In this document: positions 9,727 through 18,100 of the stretch, piece by piece
Layout of the letters: each line of letters begins with the position of its first letter
How positions within the stretch are numbered: the first letter of the stretch is position 1
Assembly (NCBI RefSeq): GCF_000316625.1
Contig: NC_019676.1
Coordinates: 3,986,501 to 4,050,500, forward strand
Length of the DNA: 64,000 nucleotides
DNA from: Nostoc sp. PCC 7107
GTDB lineage: Bacteria > Cyanobacteriota > Cyanobacteriia > Cyanobacteriales > Nostocaceae
Direction of reading: 5' to 3'
Notes under the pieces: generated by a model
Told to the model about the DNA's origin: nothing
The model's input: only the letters and a program-made list of their open reading frames with translations
Databases searched by the model: none
Program-made: the position numbers and the translations under genes

Positions 9727-11280
9727 AAAATACTTGATAACAAAAAATATCATCATCAACGAAGATTATCTATTTCACTTGTGGCTATATTTTTACTGTT
9801 CAATGCAGTCGGTTGTAGTCAAAGCAGGTTGGATTCTGATAAAAATCAGCCTAAAAATCAAATTGTAAATTCAGCAAAACCGCAAAGATTTGACGGGATT
9901 ACCATCACAGTTGCGGCTATGGATAGACCAATTGGGGTAGGGGTTGAGCGTCGGACTCGTGAGTTTGAAAAACTTACGGGTGCTAAGGTCAATATAGTCA
10001 CATTTCCCCAAAAAGAAGTTTTTCCAGCTATGGAAAAGGAGTTTGTAAAAAAAACCAATAAGTATGATGTGGTTGTTTTCTCGCCGCAATGGATGGCAGA
10101 TTTTGTGCAGCCTGGATATCTAGAAAATTTAACAAATCGTGTCAAAGTGGATAGTCAACTGCAATGGGATGATATTGCACCTTTTTTCCGAAATTTTACG
10201 GCAACCTACAAAGGGCAAATCTATAGCATTCCCATAGATGGTGACTTTCAGATGGTCTACTATCGCACAGATTTATTAGAAAAAGCAGGGCTTGAACCCC
10301 CACGAATCTGGGATGATTATATCGCTATTGCCAAAAAGTTTCACGGACAAGACCTTAATTCTGATGGTAAACCAGACTATGGTTCTTGTATGGCTAAAAA
10401 GCCAAACCATGTAAATCATCAACTTGTTTGGTCGGTGGCAAGTGCATTTCTTCAAAGTCAGGGAACGGAAGAAGGGGGATTTTTTGACCCCGAAACAATG
10501 AAGCCATTGGTAAATAATGCAGCCTTTGCCAAAGCCTTGGATATCTATAAAGAAACGACCAAATACGCGCCACCAGAAGAATTGACTTTGAACCTAGATG
10601 GAGCGAGAAAATTATTCTTGAATGGGCGTTGTGCGATGACTTTAGATTGGGGTGATGTCGGCACATTGGCGATCGATCCAGCCCTCTCCAAAATACCTGA
10701 TAAAGTAGGCGCATTGATATTACCCGGTAGCAAAGCAGTTCTCGATCGCAAAACTGGTAAACTCGTAGCCTGCAATAAAATTACCTGTCCATACTCAATT
10801 GATGGCATTAATCACGCTCCCTATGGTGCTGTGGGTGGATGGGTAGCTGGTATTAATGCCGCAGCTAAACCAAAAGTTAAAGATGCTGGTTATGCGCTAA
10901 TTTCCTATATTAGCCAACCTGCACAAGCAAATGTTGATGTCACCATTGGCATTACTGGTTTTAATCCTTACCGAATCTCCCAGTTTACTAAGCGGGAAAA
11001 TTGGTTGCAGGCGGGGATGCCAGAAGCGTTAGTGAGTAACTATTTGGGTGGTATTTCCGTGAGTTTGGGTAATCCTAACATGGTATTGGATCTGCGTGTA
11101 CCTGAAAGCGCCCTCTACCAGCGAGAAATTTTAGATACTGCACTAGCCGATTTCCTCGCGGGTAAGATGACTCGTGACGCAACCATGCAGCAAATTGAGC
11201 GGGAATGGGAGAAAGTTACTAATCAAATAGGTCGAGATTCCCAATTACAAGCTTATCGAGACAGTTTAGGAATCGATTAA
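9724..11280 (+). CDS. Extracellular solute-binding lipoprotein (family 1, sugar-type), without transporter partners
   Basis: The protein has 518 residues. The N-terminus is a lipoprotein signal: a basic start, the hydrophobic stretch LVAIFLLFNAVG, then Cys in the lipobox NAVGC. The body looks like an ABC sugar-binding protein of the MalE class (VVVFSPQWMADF, YYRTDLLEKAGLEPP). DLNSDGKPDYG resembles a calcium-binding loop. No permease or ATPase gene is nearby. The next gene, 21 bp downstream, is a membrane histidine kinase with an extracytoplasmic domain, so a ligand-presenting role for a sensor is plausible (inference, by analogy with binding-protein-coupled sensors such as ChvE/VirA). The RBS comes from the heptamer repeat just upstream. 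A transport role with permeases encoded elsewhere remains possible. Confidence 0.85.
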   Translation: MKILDNKKYHHQRRLSISLVAIFLLFNAVGCSQSRLDSDKNQPKNQIVNSAKPQRFDGITITVAAMDRPIGVGVERRTREFEKLTGAKVNIVTFPQKEVFPAMEKEFVKKTNKYDVVVFSPQWMADFVQPGYLENLTNRVKVDSQLQWDDIAPFFRNFTATYKGQIYSIPIDGDFQMVYYRTDLLEKAGLEPPRIWDDYIAIAKKFHGQDLNSDGKPDYGSCMAKKPNHVNHQLVWSVASAFLQSQGTEEGGFFDPETMKPLVNNAAFAKALDIYKETTKYAPPEELTLNLDGARKLFLNGRCAMTLDWGDVGTLAIDPALSKIPDKVGALILPGSKAVLDRKTGKLVACNKITCPYSIDGINHAPYGAVGGWVAGINAAAKPKVKDAGYALISYISQPAQANVDVTIGITGFNPYRISQFTKRENWLQAGMPEALVSNYLGGISVSLGNPNMVLDLRVPESALYQREILDTALADFLAGKMTRDATMQQIEREWEKVTNQIGRDSQLQAYRDSLGID

Positions 11281-11301
11281 TCTATCTGGAGATATCTATC
11301 A

Positions 11302-13584
11302 ATGTTGCGTTGGAATCTCAGTACTAAAGTTGTTGCTGCTTATTCAGGCTTAATTGCACTCATGGCTGGGGTGCTAACTACGACTCTTTATTGGCAGTTT
11401 CGCACAGCTAGCTACCAAGGAATGCGCGATCGCCTATGGGATTTACTCAGTTTAACAGCACCGGAAATTGATAGTGACTATCATTCACTGACCTTAACAC
11501 CTAAAGATACCAATAAACCCTACTACAAAATCAACCTCAAAAAACTCAAAACTGTTCAAGCCAGCAGTAAAGATATCAACCGGATTTATACCCTGCGTCC
11601 CAAAAGCAACGGTGAATTAACTTTTGTCTTAAATTTTGCTCCAAAATCCAAGTCATCAACGTCTGTGGGAGAAATTGTCGAGAATTTAACTCCGATTCTC
11701 GCAGCAGAAGCATCTACCCTATCCCAACCCAAGATTGAGAACGATTTTTCCAAAAATGTAGAGGGTAAACCCGTGTTGTATGGGTATGCACCTATCAAAG
11801 ATCAATTTGGTCGCTTAGAAGGAATTTTAGCGATTGAATTAGATGCTAGTGCAATCGTTCAAACTCAAATGATTGGGGGTGCGATCGCATTAGGAGTTTT
11901 CCTGATTATTTTAGCATTCACGGTAGTCATCGTTAGTTGGTTGGCGCGATCGCTGATTGTGAATCGCACCCTCAGCTTAAATGATGCTGCTAAAAAACTT
12001 GCAGATGGGGATTGGCATCAATCTTTAGCAACCGAGAGTGAAGATGAATTGGGTGAATTAGCCAAGTCTTTTAATTATATGGCTCAACAGCTACAAAACT
12101 CCTTTCAAAAACTAGAAGAATACTCACAAACTCTAGAACAAAAAGTTAAAGAACGAACTACAGAACTAGAGCAAGCAAAATTATTGGCAGATTCCGCAAA
12201 CCAAGCCAAAAGCACTTTTATTGCCAACATGAGCCACGAATTACGCTCTCCACTCAACGCCATTCTTGGCTTTGCTCAAATTATGATTCGTTCTCAAACT
12301 TTGGGACGCGAGCATCAAGAAAATGTTGGCATTATTTATCGTAGCGGCGAACACCTCCTAACTTTAATTAACAACATCCTCGATCTCTCTAAAATTGAAG
12401 CAGGTAAAACTACTCTCAATCCCAAAAAATTTGACCTCCACCGTCTGCTAGATGACATTCATGATATGTTCCATCTCAAAGCAGAAGAGAAAAATCTCCA
12501 ATTAATAATGGAGTATGACCCCGATCTTATCCGCTACATCTGCACCGATGAAGTTAAATTACGCCAAGTGCTAATTAATTTGATTAACAACGCCATCAAA
12601 TTTACTCAAGCTGGTGGAATTTCCATTAGAGTTAGCACTTTGGTTGCTAATTCATCTACACTACATTTTGAAATTGAAGATTCAGGAGCCGGTATTGCCG
12701 AAGAAGAATTAGGGCAAATTTTTGAAGCCTTCACCCAAAGTGCAACTGGAAAACAAGCTCAGGAAGGAACAGGTTTAGGCTTACCCATTAGCCGCCAATT
12801 TGTGCATCTTATGGGAGGCAATATTACAGTTAAAAGTGTCGTTGGACAAGGCACAATTTTATTATTTGATATTCAAGTAGCTGAAGTAAAAGCCAGCGAT
12901 ATTACTACACACCAGCCCTCTCGCTGCGTTATTGCCCTAGAACCCAATCAACCAAAATATCGCATTCTGATAGTTGACGATAAACCGAACAATCGCCAGT
13001 TGTTAATTAAACTACTCTCTCCTTTAGGATTTGAAATTCATGAGGCGATTAATGGGCAAGAAGCTATTAATATTTGGGACAGTTGGGAACCCCACTTAAT
13101 TTGGATGGATATGCGGATGCCCGTGATGGATGGTTATACTGCTACCCAACAAATTAAAGCCACCACCAAAGGTCAAGCAACGGTGATTATTGCTCTGACT
13201 GCTAGTGTATTAGAAGAAGAGAAAGCAGTGATTATCTCGGCAGGATGCGATGATTTTGTGAGAAAACCATTCCGAGAAGAAGAAATTTTTAACGCCATGA
13301 ATAAATATATTGGAGTGAAATATATTTATGAAGAATTGACTCCCATACAAACTGAAACAAGGCACACAAGAGAAGTGTTAACCGCAGATGCGATCGCAGA
13401 ACTTCCGTCTGAATTATTAGAACAACTTGAAAAGTCTGTAATCACTTCTAATCTCGACTTAATTACTGCGGTGGTTCAACAAATTGCTATCCATAACGAG
13501 TCTTTATCTCGGACAATTGAAAATTGTTTGCATCAATTTGAATATGAAAAAATTTTACATTTAATCGCGGAAGTTAAAAAATAA
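11302..13584 (+). CDS. Membrane hybrid histidine kinase (sensor domain-HAMP-HisKA-HATPase-REC)
   Basis: The protein has 760 residues. TM1 is at about 9-30, an extracytoplasmic sensor region at about 31-190, and TM2 at about 191-213. HAMP, a coiled coil, HisKA (MSHELRSPLNAIL, His312) and an HATPase_c domain (GTGLGLPIS) follow. A C-terminal receiver has its phosphoacceptor in WMDMRMP (Asp603) and the conserved Lys in RKPF. About 70 residues follow the receiver without a recognisable Hpt motif. An upstream GGAG supports the ATG at 11302. Its position directly behind an orphan solute-binding lipoprotein suggests that the lipoprotein is its input. It should phosphorylate its own receiver and relay to another protein; the REC-kinase next door is one candidate (inference). 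Confidence 0.92.
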   Translation: MLRWNLSTKVVAAYSGLIALMAGVLTTTLYWQFRTASYQGMRDRLWDLLSLTAPEIDSDYHSLTLTPKDTNKPYYKINLKKLKTVQASSKDINRIYTLRPKSNGELTFVLNFAPKSKSSTSVGEIVENLTPILAAEASTLSQPKIENDFSKNVEGKPVLYGYAPIKDQFGRLEGILAIELDASAIVQTQMIGGAIALGVFLIILAFTVVIVSWLARSLIVNRTLSLNDAAKKLADGDWHQSLATESEDELGELAKSFNYMAQQLQNSFQKLEEYSQTLEQKVKERTTELEQAKLLADSANQAKSTFIANMSHELRSPLNAILGFAQIMIRSQTLGREHQENVGIIYRSGEHLLTLINNILDLSKIEAGKTTLNPKKFDLHRLLDDIHDMFHLKAEEKNLQLIMEYDPDLIRYICTDEVKLRQVLINLINNAIKFTQAGGISIRVSTLVANSSTLHFEIEDSGAGIAEEELGQIFEAFTQSATGKQAQEGTGLGLPISRQFVHLMGGNITVKSVVGQGTILLFDIQVAEVKASDITTHQPSRCVIALEPNQPKYRILIVDDKPNNRQLLIKLLSPLGFEIHEAINGQEAINIWDSWEPHLIWMDMRMPVMDGYTATQQIKATTKGQATVIIALTASVLEEEKAVIISAGCDDFVRKPFREEEIFNAMNKYIGVKYIYEELTPIQTETRHTREVLTADAIAELPSELLEQLEKSVITSNLDLITAVVQQIAIHNESLSRTIENCLHQFEYEKILHLIAEVKK

Positions 13585-13657
13585 GTAATGAGTAATGAGT
13601 AATGAGTAATGAGTAATGAGTAATGAGTAATAAGTAATGAGTAATAAGTAATGAGTA
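13585..13657 (+). repeat. Heptanucleotide tandem repeat (about 10 copies of GTAATGA)
   Basis: Ten consecutive 7-mers read GTAATGA, with two GTAATAA variants, followed by a partial copy. This is an STRR of the type known in heterocystous cyanobacteria. It lies between the hybrid kinase stop and the REC-kinase gene. It creates spurious open frames on both strands. Confidence 0.9.
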
Positions 13658-13659
13658 TA

Positions 13660-13741
13660 TTTTGTAATAGGGATTTAACCCCGACACAAAATATGCTGCC
13701 TGTAGAGGCAGGGGACTTAAACCCCCAAAGTTCGTTAAAAC
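13660..13741. repeat. Interspersed repeat remnant next to the heptamer repeat
   Basis: The stretch contains GGGATTTAACCCC and, further on, GGGGACTTAAACCCCC, with a small CTGCC-TGTAGA-GGCAG hairpin between them. The layout recalls the palindromic interspersed repeats of Nostoc-type genomes. It is non-coding and lies before the likely start of the REC-kinase at 13762. Confidence 0.5.
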
Positions 13742-13761
13742 AAAAGCAAAAATATAAAAAT

Positions 13762-15120
13762 ATGCAGAATCATCAAGTAAATTTTCAATGCGAAATAATG
13801 GCGATCGATGATACACCAGCTAACCTACATCTGCTAACAAATCTATTAAAACAAAATGGCTATCTGGTGCGACCATTTCCTAGTGGTAAATTAGCTTTGG
13901 CAGGCATTCAACACTCTCTACCTACTTTGATTTTGCTAGATATTCAAATGCCACAAATGAATGGCTATGAAGTCTGCCAAAATCTCAAAGCCAACGAATT
14001 GACTCGTGATATTCCGGTGATTTTTATCAGTGCTTTAGATGAGGCGATCGATAAAGTAAAAGCTTTTACAGTAGGTGGAGTAGATTACATCACCAAACCC
14101 TTTCAAGCAGAAGAAGTTTTAGCGCGTATTTCGACTCATTTAAATCTCAGTCGCCTAGAAAAACTTCTCAAACAAGAAAATTCTCTTCAGGCTCAACAAC
14201 TAGTAGAACAAAATTGCCAACTTCAGGAGATAAATCAAGCATTAGAGCAAGCTAATCAAGAACTAAAACAAAAATATTATCAACTCCAGCAAGCCCAATT
14301 ACAACTTGTGCAAAGTGAAAAGATGTCTGCATTAGGTAACTTAGTAGCTGGTGTTGGTCATGAAATGAATAATCCTTTGGGCTTTATTTCTGCCAGTATT
14401 CAACAAGCTAAACCGCTCATTTTTGATATTGTTGAACACTTAAAACTCTATCAAAAAACTTTACCCAACAAGAGTGATGAAATTCTTAAGCATGAGTTAG
14501 GAATCGACTTGGATTATAACTTAGAAGACTTGCCCAAGATAATTGATTCCATATCTATGGCGTGCGATCGCCTCAAAAATATTAGCACCAGTTTAAGAAC
14601 TTTCTCCCGTGCTGACAAAGACTACAAAGTGCCATTTAATATTCACCAAGGCATTGATAGCACTATTCTCATTCTCAAACATCGCCTCAAAGCCAATGAA
14701 CAACATCCGGCTATTGAAATTGTCAGCAACTACGGTAATTTACCTCAAATTGAATGTTTCCCCGGTCAATTAAATCAGGTGTTTATGAATGTTTTAGCAA
14801 ATGCCATTGATGCCTTAGATGAATCTAATCAGGGACGTAGTTTTGAAGAAATTAAACTCAATCCTAACTGCATTACAATTACAACCTCAGTCGAAAATAG
14901 TCTAGTTATAATTTCCATTCGAGATAATGGTAAGGGGATGAGTGAAGAGGTAAAATCCAAAATATTTGACCATTTATTTACTACAAAAGCTGTTGGGAAA
15001 GGTACAGGATTAGGGTTGGCGATCGCTCGTCAAATTGTGGAAGAAACCCACGGTGGAAAATTGAGTTTTAACTCTGTTCTGGGTGAAGGTACTGAATTTA
15101 TCATTGAAATCCCAGTATAA
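13762..15120 (+). CDS. Response regulator-histidine kinase (REC-coiled coil-HisKA-HATPase)
   Basis: The protein has 452 residues from the ATG at 13762. A longer in-frame start at 13651 would translate the interspersed repeat and is rejected; no strong RBS marks either. The N-terminal receiver has Asp60 in LLDIQMP and Lys in ITKPF. A glutamine-rich coiled coil follows, then a kinase with H-box GHEMNNP (His200), DNGKGM and GTGLGLAIA. The last 200 residues are nearly identical to the kinase of paralogue 2; 14521-15120 aligns with 9071-9670 without gaps by eye. The REC-before-kinase order fits a phosphorelay intermediate, perhaps receiving phosphate from the upstream hybrid kinase (inference). 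Confidence 0.88.
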   Translation: MQNHQVNFQCEIMAIDDTPANLHLLTNLLKQNGYLVRPFPSGKLALAGIQHSLPTLILLDIQMPQMNGYEVCQNLKANELTRDIPVIFISALDEAIDKVKAFTVGGVDYITKPFQAEEVLARISTHLNLSRLEKLLKQENSLQAQQLVEQNCQLQEINQALEQANQELKQKYYQLQQAQLQLVQSEKMSALGNLVAGVGHEMNNPLGFISASIQQAKPLIFDIVEHLKLYQKTLPNKSDEILKHELGIDLDYNLEDLPKIIDSISMACDRLKNISTSLRTFSRADKDYKVPFNIHQGIDSTILILKHRLKANEQHPAIEIVSNYGNLPQIECFPGQLNQVFMNVLANAIDALDESNQGRSFEEIKLNPNCITITTSVENSLVIISIRDNGKGMSEEVKSKIFDHLFTTKAVGKGTGLGLAIARQIVEETHGGKLSFNSVLGEGTEFIIEIPV

Positions 15121-15152
15121 GTTTTGTATTTAATGTTAAACACGCTTCAGAT

Positions 15153-15193
15153 ATCTGGGAACACTAAACCTGGAAATCTAAGGATTTAGCAGT
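15153..15193 (+). promoter_or_regulatory. Conserved leader before giant kinase paralogue 3
   Basis: ATATCTGGGAACACTAAACC, TGGAAAT and AGGATTTAGC precede the ATG at 15194. This closely matches the leaders at 3742-3787 and 20611-20653. AGGA at 15181-15184 is the likely ribosome binding site. Confidence 0.6.
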
Positions 15194-18100
15194 ATGGTGA
15201 GCATCTTTGTTAGTATTCCCGGATATCGCATCAGCGAAGAACTCTATAATGGTTCGAGAACCGTAGTTTATCGAGGATACCGAGAGGCTGACTCATTACC
15301 TGTAGCCATTAAATTGCTGAAAAATCCATATCCAGATTTTAACGAACTCTTGTCGTTTCGGAATCAATACACCATTGCTAAAAATCTCAACTCTCCTCTG
15401 ATCGTCCAAACCTACAGCCTCCAACCATACCAAAATGGCTACGCGCTGGTGATGGAAGACTTTGGGGGGATTTCTCTCAAGGATTGGGAAGTTAAGGAAA
15501 GGGGACAATCTTTACAGGAGTTTTTAGAAATTGCGATCGCACTCTGCAATACCTTAGATATATTGTATCGAGAGCGAATTATTCATAAAGATATCAAACC
15601 CGCCAATATTTTAATTAACCCAGAAACCAAACAAGTTAAATTAATTGACTTTAGTATTGCATCTTTACTACCACGAGAAACGCAGACATTAATCAATCCC
15701 AACGTCTTAGAAGGGACACTAGCTTATATTTCCCCAGAACAAACAGGCAGAATGAATCGGGGAATTGACTACCGCACTGATTTTTATTCTTTGGGTGCAA
15801 CTTTCTACGAATTACTGACTGGAGTTTTGCCATTTCAATCAAAAGATCCAATGGAGTTGGTGCATTGTCATATTGCAAAACAACCTCCTTCAGTTATTAG
15901 AGAAGAGATACCGCAGGTGATTTCAGATATTGTGATGAAATTGATGGCGAAGAATGCCGAATCCAGATATCAGAGTGCGTTGGGACTGAAGTTTGATTTA
16001 GAAAAATGTTTAGATCAGCTACAAGTTTCTGGTAAAATTCAAAGTTTTGAAATTGGTCAACGGGATGTATGCGATCGCTTCATCATTCCCGACAAACTCT
16101 ACGGACGAGAAACCGAAGTATCAACTCTACTGGAAGCATTTGAAAGAGTCAGCCTTGGTGCAACAGAAATGATGCTGGTAGCAGGTTTTTCTGGTATTGG
16201 GAAAACCGCCGTTGTCAACGAAGTTCATAAACCAATTGTTCGGCAACGCGGTTATTTTATCAAAGGAAAATTTGACCAATTTCAACGCAATATTCCCTTC
16301 TCTGCTTTTGTACAAGCATTTCGGGATTTAATGGGGCAATTGTTAACCGAAAGTGATGTCCAACTAGAGCAATGGAAAAATCAAATATTAGAAACTGTTG
16401 GAGAGAACGGCCAGGTAATTATTGAAGTCATTCCCGAATTAGAAAAAATCATTGGCGAACAACCACCAGCAGTAGAATTATCAGGAACGGCAGCCCAAAA
16501 TCGCTTTAATTTATTGTTTCAAAAATTCACCCAAGTCTTTACTAGCGCCGAACATCCATTAGTGATGTTTTTAGATGATTTACAATGGGCTGATTCAGCA
16601 TCATTAAAGTTGATGCAGTTATTAATGGCTGATACAGGTCATCTTTTCATCATTGGTGCTTATCGGGATAACGAAGTCAATCCAGCCCATCCATTAATGT
16701 TGACTTTGAGCGAAATTCAAAAAAACCAAGCAGTCATTAATAGTATTACTTTAACACCCCTGAGTCAATCCCAAATCAATCAATTAGTCGCTGATACCCT
16801 AAAAAGTACAGAAAATTTGGCATTACCCCTTTCACAATTAGTCTATCAAAAAACTAAAGGCAACCCATTTTTTGCCACCCAATTTCTCAAAGCCCTACAC
16901 GAAGAAAATCTCATTCAATTTAACTTGGAGTTAGGCTGTTGGCAATGCGATCTGTCCCAGATTAATCAACAAGCCTTGACCGATGATGTTGTAGAATTTA
17001 TGGCGTTGCAGTTAGAGAAGTTACCCTTAGCAACCCAGAATATTCTGAAGTTAGCCGCTTGTATTGGCAATCAGTTCGATCTAACAACATTAGCAATTGT
17101 TTCAGAACACTCCGAAGTAGAAACCGCAGCCAATTTATGGAAAGCATTGCAAGAAGGATTGATTTTACCGCTCAGTGATGTTTATAAATTTTATGTAGGG
17201 GCAGAAAGTCAAGCCGTTACGCCAGAAAAGTCTCAAAATGTTACCTACAAATTTTTACACGATCGCGTTCAACAAGCAGCCTATTCCCTAATTCCCGATG
17301 ACCAAAAACAAACGACTCATTACCAAATCGGACAACTGCTTCTACAACAGATTTCCGCACAAGCTAGAGTTGACCGGATTTTTGAAATCGTCAATCAATT
17401 AAATCACGGAACTGCTTTAATTACCCAACCAAGTCAACGAGAAGAATTAGCTGGACTCAATTTAATTGCCTGTCGCAAAGCTAAAACTTCAACCGCCTAT
17501 CAAGCAGCGCGTGAATATGCGACAGTGGGATTATCTTTGTTGTCAGAAAATACTTGGCAGCAGCAGTATGAAATGACCCTCGCCTTATATGAATTAGCTG
17601 CGGAAGTAGCAATGCTAAACGGTAACTTTGAGGCGATGGAACAGTTTATTGATATTGTCATTCAACAGGCACGCTCCTTACCTGAAAAAGTCAACGTTTA
17701 CTGCATTAGAATTCAATCTCATATTTCCCAAAGTAAACTGACATCAGCGATCGCGATCGCCCAACCAATCTTACAACAGCTTGGTATAACCTTTCCTGAA
17801 ACACCGACACCATCAGATATTCAACAGGAAATCCAAGAGATCGAGGAACTGATTGGAGATAGGCAAATTGCCGATTTGGTTAACTTGCCACAGATGCGAG
17901 ATGCCAAAAAACTCGCTATTCTTAAGATTGTCAATATCATCAGCCCAGCCGCTTACCTCACTGGTTCAACATTGTACCCATTGCTGAATACTTTGTCCGT
18001 TAAACTCTCGATTCAGTACGGTAACACATCGACTTCTACTTTTGGCTATGCGAACTATGGCAATATTCTCTGCAATTTCTTCCAAGCCATAGATACAGGA

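Noticed and set aside
13585-13657. CRISPR array
   Set aside because: The units are 7 bp without spacers; it is a simple tandem repeat.
13651-13761. Longer start for the REC-kinase
   Set aside because: It would translate the end of the heptamer repeat and an interspersed repeat; the receiver domain begins just after the ATG at 13762.
13574-13816. 80-codon - strand frame with repeated LLITHYS
   Set aside because: It is a translation of the heptanucleotide repeat, not a gene.
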